Part shown: piece after piece, positions 15,169 through 23,057 of the stretch
Layout of the letters: the number at the start of each line of letters is the position of its first letter
Numbering within the stretch: the stretch's first letter is position 1
DNA from: Collinsella aerofaciens
GTDB lineage: Bacteria > Actinomycetota > Coriobacteriia > Coriobacteriales > Coriobacteriaceae
Direction of reading: 5' to 3'
Length of the DNA: 64,000 nucleotides
Assembly (NCBI RefSeq): GCF_015553355.1
Contig: NZ_JADNGN010000001.1
Coordinates: 154,084-218,083, forward strand
Notes under the pieces: model-generated
Seen by the model: the letters and a program-made list of their open reading frames with translations, nothing else
Databases searched by the model: none
Told to the model about the DNA's origin: nothing
Translations under genes and position numbers: made by a program

Positions 15169-18168
15169 CTATTTCTTAAGAAGGTACGAATAGTTGTCGC
15201 GCACGGCCTTGATGGTCAGGCGGACGGCCTCGGGAAGGCCGGTGTTGACGGCATCGACCGAGACGGTGCGGACCGTGCCGGCGACGCGGACCTTAAAGTG
15301 ATCCTCGTCCACGGCCAGGAAGCCCTCGTTCTCGGAGTTCTCCATGTCCTGCTCGCTCCAGAACAGGGTGAGCTTGTCCTTGTAGGGACGACCCTCCTGG
15401 TAGGGGCAGAACACGGCGCAGTTGCCGCACTCATTGCACATGCCGTCGACATGGACGACCTGATGCTTGGCCAGGCCCGGCACCTTGATGGCAACGTTGG
15501 CGCGGTTGGGGCACACGTCACAGCAGACCTCGCACACCGAACCGCAGCCCAGGCAGCGGGTCTTGGTGCAGTTGCGCTTGTCGCGGCACAGCGACCCCTT
15601 GCGCTCGTAGCAGGTGCCCTCGCGGCCGGCCTGCTCGTTGCAGTCGGCGTACTTGTTAAAGTCCACGCCGGCGATGGCGCGGGCGACTTCGGCGGCGTCG
15701 GCAATAGCCTCGACCACGGTGGCCGGACCGCGACGGCAATCGCCTGCAGCCCAGACGCCCTCGACGCCGGTGGAGGTGGCGGCAAGGCGGCCACGACGGT
15801 CGTGCTCGACGCCCGCAGCATCGTACAGGCTGGCATCGATGCCCTCGCCCACGGCGCAGATCACCGTGGTGGCGGGAAGCTCGACGGTCTCGCCCGTGGC
15901 GACGGGGCTGCGACGGCCGCTTGCATCCGGCTCGCCAAGCTCCATAACGTCACAGGTCAGCACGGCGCCGTTAAGTACCTTGGGCGCCAGCAGTTCGCAG
16001 AACTCAACGCCGTCGGCAAGAGCAAGATCGAGCTCTTCCTCGTCGGCGGGCATCTGCTTCTTGGTACGGCGATACACCAGGCGCACGTTCTTCACGCCGG
16101 CCAGGCGCCTGGCCACGCGGGCCGCGTCCATGGCGGTGTTGCCGGCGCCAATAACCACGACGTCCTCGCCCAGCTCGAGCTTCTCGCCCTTCTTGGCGGT
16201 CTCGAGGAACTCCAGCACGTCGAGCTCGGCACCCTCGCCCAAGCCCGCAGAGCCGGGCATCCAGGCACCGGTGGCCACGACCACGTCGGTAAAGCCCTGG
16301 GCCTTGAGCTCTTCAATGGAATCCACGCGAGCGTTGAGCTGAACCTTGGCACCAAAGGCCAGGCAAAGCTCGGCGTCGTGCGAGATATCGTCGCTGGCGA
16401 TACGGAACTCGGGGATCACGTGACGGACCACGCCGCCGAGCGAATCGCGGGCCTCAAAGATGGTGACGGGCACGCCGGCGCGCGTCAGGAAGAACGCCGT
16501 CGCCAGACCGGCCGGGCCGCCGCCGATAACGGCAACGTTGCGCTCGCCGTCGTTGGCGATGGCCTGGGCGCGCAGCTTGGGCAGCACGGCGGTCATGGCC
16601 TCGCGGGCGGCCTTGAGCTTGCTGGCGCGAATCTGGGCGCCCTCGGGCTCGTAGAATGCGCGCTCGCAGGCACGGCCGCAGGGATGCGGGCAGATGGTGC
16701 CGGTGATGAACGGCAGGGCGTTGCGCTCGATGATGATGTTGAGTGCGTCCTCGTAGCGGCCCTCGTCAACAGCCGCCAGGTAGGCGGGAATATCCTGCTG
16801 GATGGGGCAGCTCGTGCGGCACGGCGTGGTAAAGCAGTCGGAAAGCGGGCTCTTGCCGGCGACCTTGCGGTCGGGCAGCGGGCGCAGCGGCTTCTTGTAG
16901 AGCGGGTTGGTGAGCGAGTCGACCTGGATCGCGGTCACGGCCTCGAGCGAGACGCCCGCGAACGGCTTGCCATCCAGGTCGGTAAACTCGCCAGCCATCT
17001 GGCTAAAGCGCTCGTAGCCACCGGGCTTGAGCACGTCGGTCGCCAGGGTAACGGGCCAAATGCCGGCATCGTACAGGGCGCGGATGTTGTAGACCGTGGC
17101 ACCGCCAGAGTAGCTGATGCGCAGCTTGCCATCGAACTGCTCAGTAATGCGGCGGGCAGCCTCGATGGTCAGCGAGAACAGCGAACGGCCCGACATGTAC
17201 ATCTCGGTGGAGGGCAGCTCGTTTCTCGTCACGTCGACGGGGAACGTGTTGGTGAGCTTGACGCCAAACTCAAGACCGCGCTCGGCGCACAGGGCAATCA
17301 GGCGCTCGAACATAGGCACGGCATCGGCCCACTGCAGGTCCTCGCGGAAGTGCGTGTCATCGAAGACGATATAGTCAAAGCCCAGCTCGTTGAGGCGCTG
17401 GCGGGCAAACTCATAGCCCAGCAGCGTGGGGTTGCACTTGATGTAGGTATTGAGGCCCTTCTCGGTGATGAGGTAGGTCGCGATGCGCTCAATCTCCGCC
17501 GGCGGGCAGCCATGCAGCGTAGACTCGGTAATGGAGTTGGAGACGCGTGCCGGAATGGACTCGACAAACGCGGCGTCGACATGCTCAAACTTGTCCAGGT
17601 TGGCGAGAGCCCATGCGCGGCACTCGTTCCAGACGTCGGAGCCGCTGGCATCCTTCATGCCCTCGATGTAGGCATCGACCTTGGGGCTCTTGATGCCCTC
17701 CAGGTCATAACCCACGGACATGTTGAAGACAAAGCCGTCCGGGCTTCCCAGGCCGTACTCGCGAGCGATCAGATGGCAGGCGAACCATGCCTTCACGTAC
17801 TCGGCAAAGGCCTGCGGAACCTCAAGCTCAGTCGACCACTCGCAGTTGTAGCACTCGTCCTGTGCCACAATGCAGGGCTTGTTCACACACTTGGAGAGCT
17901 CCTCGCCGTCCATGACCTGAACGGTCTTGAGCTCAAAAAAGCGAGAACCGGCCACGTAGGACGCCACGATGTTCTGGGCAAGCTGCGTGTTGGGGCCAGC
18001 GGCCGGGCCAAACGGGGTCTCGATGCGCTCGTCAAAAATGGGAAGCGCACCCTCCTGGTTGGTCGTGACCATCTTGCGCACGCCAAAGATGGCGTCCTGG
18101 GTCTTGTGCTCCTCGATGATCCAGTTCATCAGCTGCGAAAACGGGATCGGCCTCATGATGTCGCTCAT
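15169..18168 (-). CDS. ygfK: YgfK-type iron-sulfur flavoprotein oxidoreductase
   Basis: A 999-residue protein (E. coli YgfK about 1,030) named a putative selenate reductase, now placed in anaerobic purine breakdown. The N-terminal about 440 residues form a dihydroorotate dehydrogenase-like barrel. The middle resembles the small glutamate synthase subunit: VIGGGPAGLATAFFL (about 560) and VVVIGAGNTAMDAARV (about 685) bind FAD and NAD(P). The end has Cys clusters, including CLGCGSVCEVCCDVCP and CNECGNCAVFCP. I start at the ATG at 18168, preceded by AGAGGAG; a 41-residue upstream frame starts without a ribosome site. It lies between ssnA and the polyferredoxin. Confidence 0.9.
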   Translation of the reverse strand: MSDIMRPIPFSQLMNWIIEEHKTQDAIFGVRKMVTTNQEGALPIFDERIETPFGPAAGPNTQLAQNIVASYVAGSRFFELKTVQVMDGEELSKCVNKPCIVAQDECYNCEWSTELEVPQAFAEYVKAWFACHLIAREYGLGSPDGFVFNMSVGYDLEGIKSPKVDAYIEGMKDASGSDVWNECRAWALANLDKFEHVDAAFVESIPARVSNSITESTLHGCPPAEIERIATYLITEKGLNTYIKCNPTLLGYEFARQRLNELGFDYIVFDDTHFREDLQWADAVPMFERLIALCAERGLEFGVKLTNTFPVDVTRNELPSTEMYMSGRSLFSLTIEAARRITEQFDGKLRISYSGGATVYNIRALYDAGIWPVTLATDVLKPGGYERFSQMAGEFTDLDGKPFAGVSLEAVTAIQVDSLTNPLYKKPLRPLPDRKVAGKSPLSDCFTTPCRTSCPIQQDIPAYLAAVDEGRYEDALNIIIERNALPFITGTICPHPCGRACERAFYEPEGAQIRASKLKAAREAMTAVLPKLRAQAIANDGERNVAVIGGGPAGLATAFFLTRAGVPVTIFEARDSLGGVVRHVIPEFRIASDDISHDAELCLAFGAKVQLNARVDSIEELKAQGFTDVVVATGAWMPGSAGLGEGAELDVLEFLETAKKGEKLELGEDVVVIGAGNTAMDAARVARRLAGVKNVRLVYRRTKKQMPADEEELDLALADGVEFCELLAPKVLNGAVLTCDVMELGEPDASGRRSPVATGETVELPATTVICAVGEGIDASLYDAAGVEHDRRGRLAATSTGVEGVWAAGDCRRGPATVVEAIADAAEVARAIAGVDFNKYADCNEQAGREGTCYERKGSLCRDKRNCTKTRCLGCGSVCEVCCDVCPNRANVAIKVPGLAKHQVVHVDGMCNECGNCAVFCPYQEGRPYKDKLTLFWSEQDMENSENEGFLAVDEDHFKVRVAGTVRTVSVDAVNTGLPEAVRLTIKAVRDNYSYLLKK

Positions 18169-18266
18169 AGTGAGCTCCTCTCTGTAACGCCCGGCGAGAC
18201 CGCGCGGCGGGCGCAAATACGGTGTAGCGCTAGCACAGCGCCGGCGACCCCGCGGAGGTCGCCTAT

Positions 18267-18302
18267 ACGCGCGTCGGATGCGACGAAACATCCGACGCGC
18301 GT
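18267..18302 (-). promoter_or_regulatory. 14-bp perfect hairpin after ssnA
   Basis: ACGCGCGTCGGATG and CATCCGACGCGCGT pair around the loop CGACGAAA, 15 bp after the ssnA stop and upstream of ygfK. No T-run follows, so it is not a good terminator. A second hairpin (GGCGACC / GGTCGCC) is next to it. It may stabilise the mRNA end or space the two cistrons. Confidence 0.5.
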
Positions 18303-18316
18303 GAATCTACTTGTTA

Positions 18317-19672
18317 TTAGTAGGTGCGATCGTTGAGCGTGCTCCAGAGCTTCTTGGACTCAGCCATGGTCCACGCATTGATCTTTTCCTCATCAATGCC
18401 CACAAACTCGCGATCCTTGTACAGGACGCGGCCGTTGATGATGGTGGTGCGGCAGTTTTTGCCCATCATGCCAAAGAGCATGTGGCCGTCGATGTTCTCC
18501 TCGCTCAGCGGCGTAAAGGGCTTGTAGTCCATAACGATGACGTCGGCGGCGGCGCCGGCCTCGAGCACGCCGAGTTTGCGATCGAAGTACTTGCTCGCCA
18601 TCTTGGCGTTGTTCTCAAACAGCATGGTCATGGCCTCGCACCAGCCCACGTTGGGCATGGCGGCGTTGTGGCGCTGAATGATCAGGAAGACCTTGAGGCT
18701 CTCGAGCATATCGTGGGTGTAGGCGTCGGTGCCCATGCACACGGGGATACCGCGGCGGAAGAACTCGAGCACGGGGGCGCAGCCCACGGCGTTGCCCATA
18801 TTGGATTCGGGGTTGTTGACGAGCCAGGTGCCGGACTCCTTGACGATATCCATCTCGGCAGGCGTCACGTGGATGCAGTGGCCGAGCATGGTGTCGGGAC
18901 CCAGCAGGTTGTGCTGCAGTAGGCGCTCGACGGGGCTGATGCCGCCGCGGTTGAGGCGGGAGTCCCACACGTCGTTCATGCCCTCGCACACATGGATGTG
19001 GAAGCCGGTCAGACCGTTGTTGGCCTCGGCCATCTTGTCCATGGTCTCGTCCGAAAGCGTAAAGGTGGCATGTCCGCCAAACATGGCGGCGATCATGTGG
19101 TTGTCGTTATCGCGACGCTCCTTGGCGGCCCACTGGGCAAACTCGGCGTTCTCGGCAATGGCCTGGTCGCATTTTTCCTGGCCGCGGCGATCGGAGACCT
19201 CGTAGCACAGGCACGAACGCATGCCCAGCTCCTGAGCTGCATCCTTAATGGTAAAGAGGCTTCCCGGGATCTCGCAGAAGCTCGCATGGTGATCGAAGAT
19301 CGTGGTGACGCCATCGCGGATGGAGTCAAGGATTGTGGCATAGGCGCTGGCCTTGGTGCCGTCGAGTGTCAGGTTGTCGTCGATCTTCCACCACTGCTGC
19401 TCAAGATTCTCCAGGAAGTTAGTGGGGTTGCAGCCCTTAATGGCAAGGCCGCGGGCCAGACCCGAGTAGATGTGGGTGTGGCAGTTGATGAGTCCGGGCA
19501 TGATGAGGTTGCCCCGGGCGTCGACGTACTCGGCATCCGGGTACTTGGCCTTGAGCTCGCACTCGGGGCCCACTTCGACGATCGTATCTCCGTCAATGGC
19601 GACCGCACCGTTTGGAATGAACGGGGTCTGAGCGTTGCGGGTAAAGACGGAACCGTTAGCGACCAGAAGCAT
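18317..19672 (-). CDS. ssnA: SsnA-type amidohydrolase
   Basis: A 451-residue metal-dependent amidohydrolase of the guanine deaminase/atrazine chlorohydrolase kind, here the SsnA type found with YgfK and the purine hydroxylase. Metal ligands: INCHTHIYSGLARG (HxH), a His in HIHVCEG, HCIHVTP, and Asp in MGTDAYTHDM. It is probably a deaminase or ring-opening step in purine breakdown; the exact reaction is not proven here. I start at the ATG at 19672, after GGGAG at 6 nt; an in-frame extension to 19690 has a poorer site. It sits between the permease and ygfK genes. Confidence 0.9.
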   Translation of the reverse strand: MLLVANGSVFTRNAQTPFIPNGAVAIDGDTIVEVGPECELKAKYPDAEYVDARGNLIMPGLINCHTHIYSGLARGLAIKGCNPTNFLENLEQQWWKIDDNLTLDGTKASAYATILDSIRDGVTTIFDHHASFCEIPGSLFTIKDAAQELGMRSCLCYEVSDRRGQEKCDQAIAENAEFAQWAAKERRDNDNHMIAAMFGGHATFTLSDETMDKMAEANNGLTGFHIHVCEGMNDVWDSRLNRGGISPVERLLQHNLLGPDTMLGHCIHVTPAEMDIVKESGTWLVNNPESNMGNAVGCAPVLEFFRRGIPVCMGTDAYTHDMLESLKVFLIIQRHNAAMPNVGWCEAMTMLFENNAKMASKYFDRKLGVLEAGAAADVIVMDYKPFTPLSEENIDGHMLFGMMGKNCRTTIINGRVLYKDREFVGIDEEKINAWTMAESKKLWSTLNDRTY

Positions 19673-19819
19673 TAATGCTCCCTTCAGCATCAGGGGCGGG
19701 GTTTGACACCTCTGACATGGCGGAGTGCGAAGCGCCGGCCTACACCGGAAACGGGCCCTCTCCCGTCAACGCTTCACCAAAGGGACAAACCCTTTGAAGT
19801 GCGGCTTGGCGCCGCATGA

Positions 19820-19851
19820 CGTCGGCGGACGAGGCGATGCGTCCGCCGACG
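19820..19851 (-). promoter_or_regulatory. 12-bp perfect hairpin after the permease gene
   Basis: CGTCGGCGGACG and CGTCCGCCGACG pair around AGGCGATG, 16 bp after the permease stop. Two more short hairpins follow toward ssnA (GCGGC/GCCGC and CAAAGGG/CCCTTTG). None has a T-run. They probably separate the permease from ssnA expression or protect the mRNA end. Confidence 0.5.
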
Positions 19852-19867
19852 AATAGCACCGAATTGG

Positions 19868-21262
19868 TTACTTCTTGCTCTCGGGCAGGACCAGATCAAC
19901 AGCGGCATCCTTGGCGGCATCGATGTGCTGAGCCACGACCGGCGTCTGCGGAAGGATCAGGTTGAGCACGATGGCCATGATGGCGGTGGGGGTCACGGCG
20001 TTGGAGCCGATGACGGTGGACACCCAGGTGGGCATGCCCTCGCCGGCGAGGCAGCCGCTGGCCATCCAAATACCCAGGCCAAAGACGACGGAGGTGCCGA
20101 CGATAGTGGTAGTGCGCTGCGTGAGGCCCTCGCGGGTGAACATGCGCACGCCGTTCATGGTGATGGTGCCAAAGACGCCGACGGTCGCGCCGCCGATGAC
20201 GGGCTGCGGGATAGCGGAAAGGACGGCAGAGAGCTGCGGGAACAGACCGGCGATGGCAAAGACGGCCGCGATGATCACAAAGACCCACTTGTTGACGACC
20301 TTGTTGGAGCAGATGATGCCCACGTTCTGGCCAAGGGCGCTGGTGGGAAGACCGCCCAGCAGGCCGCCGACCATAGAAGTGAGGCCCTGGGACACGATAG
20401 CGCCAGAGAGCTCGCGCTCGGTGGGCATACGGTCGATGGAGCCCAGGCAGGCGGCGGAGACGTCACCGATAACCTGGATGGCAACCATGGGGAACACGAC
20501 GGCGAGGGTAATGCAGACCTCGGGATCAAACTCGAGCGCGTAGGGCATGAGCTTGGGAAGGGCGAAGACCTGAGCGGTGGCGACGCTGGAGAAGTCGATC
20601 ATGCCAAAGGGGATCGAAACGATCATGCCAACGATCATGCCAAAGAACACGGATCCCAGCTTGAGCGTGCCCTTGCCAAAGTTGGCGAGCGCAAAGACCA
20701 CGGCGAAGGTGATAAGAGCGACGCACCAGGCCTGCGGGGTGCCCCACAGCGGCGTACCCATACCGCCGGCCATATACTTGACGGCCGTGGGATACAGCGA
20801 AACGCCGATGGAGAAGATGACCGTACCGGTCACGACGGGCGGGAACAGCCACTTGATCTTGCTGTAGGCCAGACCAAAGAGGACCGCGACGGCGCCGCCG
20901 ACGATCTCGCCACCCAGCAGCGCACCAAAGCTAAAGCCCGAGGCACCCATGGCCTGCAGGGCCGGCAGGAACGCGAACGAAACGCCCATGACGATGGGCA
21001 GGCCGCCGCCGATGCGACGGAAGGGAGCGAAGGCCTGAAGGGCCGTATCGATCGCCGAAAGAATGAGGGCGACCTGGATGATGTCGGTGCTCTGCTGGCT
21101 ATTAAAGCCGTAGACGCCGGCCATGATGACCGCCGGGGTAATGATGCCGGCAAACGATGCCAGTACGTGCTGAAGGGCACACGGGATCATTTCCTTAACG
21201 GGAGGCATGCCTTCGCGAGTGAACAGGGCTTCAGTGCCGTTCGTAACCGTCTCCTGGGTCAT
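19868..21262 (-). CDS. NCS2-family purine (xanthine/urate-type) permease
   Basis: A 464-residue membrane transporter of the nucleobase-ascorbate (NCS2) family. About 12-14 hydrophobic segments span the chain. The family signature is SALGQNVGIICSNKVV (about 305-320), with the QN(V)G core that lines the substrate site, and ATVGVFGTI and VFPMVAIQVIGDVSAA are typical nearby strands. Its place upstream of ssnA-ygfK-xdhD suggests it imports xanthine, urate or a related purine by proton symport. It is the first gene of the operon; the divergent YheO-type gene begins 352 bp away. Family call is firm; substrate is inferred. Confidence 0.9.
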   Translation of the reverse strand: MTQETVTNGTEALFTREGMPPVKEMIPCALQHVLASFAGIITPAVIMAGVYGFNSQQSTDIIQVALILSAIDTALQAFAPFRRIGGGLPIVMGVSFAFLPALQAMGASGFSFGALLGGEIVGGAVAVLFGLAYSKIKWLFPPVVTGTVIFSIGVSLYPTAVKYMAGGMGTPLWGTPQAWCVALITFAVVFALANFGKGTLKLGSVFFGMIVGMIVSIPFGMIDFSSVATAQVFALPKLMPYALEFDPEVCITLAVVFPMVAIQVIGDVSAACLGSIDRMPTERELSGAIVSQGLTSMVGGLLGGLPTSALGQNVGIICSNKVVNKWVFVIIAAVFAIAGLFPQLSAVLSAIPQPVIGGATVGVFGTITMNGVRMFTREGLTQRTTTIVGTSVVFGLGIWMASGCLAGEGMPTWVSTVIGSNAVTPTAIMAIVLNLILPQTPVVAQHIDAAKDAAVDLVLPESKK

Positions 21263-21614
21263 TTGACCACCAATCCTCGAAGTAGTTGTTTTCGCATCTA
21301 ACGCTCTATTGTGACGCAGTGCGGGGTTGAGGTTGTGCCTTCATTGCATATCGTATTAAAGATGATTCTCATTCTCAATAATAATTTTTTGTTATCAGAC
21401 TATTCTTCAGCTGAAATAACGCATTTCCGCAGGTCAGGAAAGTGTTTGGTCAAAATAACATCTAACATTTCTTTTGGTCAACCGTTTACCGCTAAATTCC
21501 TACCGTTCGTCTGCATTACGCAATGTACCTGCGGATATACGAGATGATGGGCAGCGTGTTACCATGAGAAAAAATTGTTATGAACATTTCCGATTTCACC
21601 CAAAGGAGTTGCCC
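21263..21614. promoter_or_regulatory. Divergent regulatory region of purine permease and YheO-type regulator
   Basis: An A/T-rich 352-bp stretch. GATGATTCTCATTCTCAATA at 21361-21380 resembles a Fur-type box on the reverse strand. TTTGGTCAA is repeated at 21445-21453 and 21473-21481, 28 bp apart, which suggests an activator or repressor pair. CTGCGG and CCGCAG occur in both halves. Promoter boxes are not firmly placed. The YheO-type protein may bind here; this is inferred. Confidence 0.35.
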
Positions 21615-22271
21615 GTGAACGAGACCGTACGCCGCTTTTTGCCGATGGTCGATTTCCTGGAGCAGATACTCGGTAAGAACAGCGAGATCGTGCTGCACGA
21701 TTTCTCGGATCCCGACCACGCCATCGTCGATATTCGCAACGGCATCGTGAGTGGCCGCAAGGTCGGCGGTCCCGCCACCGATCTGGCGCTCAAGATCATG
21801 CACGACCCCAAGTATCGCGACCTGCCGTTTATTACGGGCTACGAGGGCCGCGGCGCCGGAGGCAAGACGCTGGAGTCCGCGACGTTCTTTATCCGCGAGG
21901 ATGACGAGATCGTCGGTATGCTCTGCGTCAACACCGACCTCTCGACCGTACGCTCCATCAACGCCATGGCGCAGCAGCTCATGGCGTGCTTCGACGCGGC
22001 GCCAACGCGCACGGAGCCCGCCCCTATCGAGGTCGAAAGCCTTTCGGAGTCCACACAGGAGCTCATCGACCGCAGCATTGCCGAGTTGCTGAGCGCGCGT
22101 GGGCTGGATGTAGCGTCGCTTGGTCAGAGCGACCGCGTGGACGTCATTCGCCACCTCAACGGCAACGGGGTGTTCATGCTCAAGGGCGCTGTTGCCTGCG
22201 CCGCCACCGCGCTGGGCATCTCGGAGCCCAGCGTCTACCGCTACCTGCAAAAAGTCCGAAAGGAAGGCTAA
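21615..22271 (+). CDS. YheO-type PAS/HTH regulator of the purine cluster
   Basis: A 218-residue paralogue of the first gene in the window. Start is GTG at 21615 after AAAGGAG at 7 nt, giving VNETVRRFLPMV; an upstream ATG at 21564 would add 17 residues without a site. PAS-like domain residues about 8-115 (EIVLHDF...IVDIRNGIVSGRKVGG, and VGMLCVNTDL). The HTH near 180-205 has AATALGISEPSVYRYL. It is divergent from the permease and is the obvious candidate to control purine uptake and breakdown; the ligand might be a purine, which is speculation. A bidirectional terminator follows the stop. Confidence 0.85.
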   Translation: MNETVRRFLPMVDFLEQILGKNSEIVLHDFSDPDHAIVDIRNGIVSGRKVGGPATDLALKIMHDPKYRDLPFITGYEGRGAGGKTLESATFFIREDDEIVGMLCVNTDLSTVRSINAMAQQLMACFDAAPTRTEPAPIEVESLSESTQELIDRSIAELLSARGLDVASLGQSDRVDVIRHLNGNGVFMLKGAVACAATALGISEPSVYRYLQKVRKEG

Positions 22272-22315
22272 CGAGCAAAATGAAGCGCGGCTCCACAAGC
22301 GATCCGTCACTTAAC

Positions 22316-22350
22316 AAAAGACCCTGCAGCTCGCACTGCAGGGTCTTTTT
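22316..22350. terminator. Bidirectional terminator
   Basis: GACCCTGCAG (22320-22329) and CTGCAGGGTC (22336-22345) pair around CTCGCA, with AAAA before and TTTTT after. It can end the regulator gene on the plus strand and ridA on the minus strand. Confidence 0.85.
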
Positions 22351-22379
22351 GCATGTCATGTTTAGTTGTGGCCAACGCC

Positions 22380-22757
22380 TTAGAGAGCGGCAACGACCTC
22401 GATCTCGACCAGACCGCCAGCCGGAAGGGCGGCAACCTGGAAGGCGCTGCGCGCGGGGAACGGGGCCTCAAACTTGGAGGCGTAGATCTCGTTCACGGCG
22501 GCGAAGTCGGCGATGTCGGCCAGGTAGACCGTGGTCTTGACGACATCGGCAAAGGTAGCGCCGGCAGCGGTCAGCAGGGCCTCGACGTTGGCGAGGGACT
22601 GCTTGGCCTGGGCCTCGACGCCCTCGGGCATCTTGCCGGTCGCGGGATCGATGCCCAGCTGGCCGGACAGGAACACCATGTTGTCGGCCTGGATACCGGG
22701 GGAATACGGGCCGATGGCTGCGGGTGCGTTATCGGAAGACACGACGGTCTTGCTCAT
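22380..22757 (-). CDS. ridA: RidA family reactive intermediate deaminase
   Basis: A 125-residue protein of the RidA/YjgF/TdcF family, which hydrolyses reactive enamines and imines released by pyridoxal-phosphate enzymes. Features: AIGPYSPGIQ near the N-terminus, GQLGIDPATG, and the conserved Arg in PARSAFQV and Glu in VEIEVVAAL that bind the carboxylate. Length is standard and it forms trimers in known members. Start ATG follows AGGAG at 6 nt; an in-frame extension to 22832 lies in the leader hairpin and is rejected. A lone gene after the terminator. Confidence 0.9.
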   Translation of the reverse strand: MSKTVVSSDNAPAAIGPYSPGIQADNMVFLSGQLGIDPATGKMPEGVEAQAKQSLANVEALLTAAGATFADVVKTTVYLADIADFAAVNEIYASKFEAPFPARSAFQVAALPAGGLVEIEVVAAL

Positions 22758-22790
22758 GTTTTTCTCCTTACGATCAATTGAGAGAGCGTG

Positions 22791-22875
22791 AGCGCGGTGT
22801 TCACACCGGGAGGCACAGTTCGGTCTGAACACCGCGCTTGATTGGGATAGTACTCAAGGTTTCTGTTTGATGCAA
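22791..22875 (-). promoter_or_regulatory. ridA promoter and leader hairpin
   Basis: Minus-strand -35 TTGCAT (22870-22875), 17 nt, -10 TACTAT (22847-22852). The start point falls near 22840, right at a 13-bp perfect hairpin (AGCGCGGTGTTCA at 22791-22803 with TGAACACCGCGCT at 22826-22838) in the 5' leader. No T-run follows. It could stabilise the mRNA or mark an operator. Confidence 0.55.
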
Positions 22876-23057
22876 GAATATTATCAGCTTGCGAGAATAT
22901 TTTATCGCCCAACGGTTTCCCCGAACCGCTGAACGGTTCTCATGTGGAGCAGCCAGTCCAAGCTGCTGAAGACTTTGTCCTGCTTAGGCTGCGGGCATCG
23001 TCCATCGCAGCGACGCCACTATACTTTTGAATATCTGAGCATTTTGAAAGGCAGGAT

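Noticed and set aside
11768-15193. 1,141-codon open frame on the plus strand
   Set aside because: It is antisense to the molybdenum hydroxylase and polyferredoxin genes; a GC-codon shadow.
15298-18336. 1,012-codon open frame on the plus strand
   Set aside because: Antisense shadow of ygfK.
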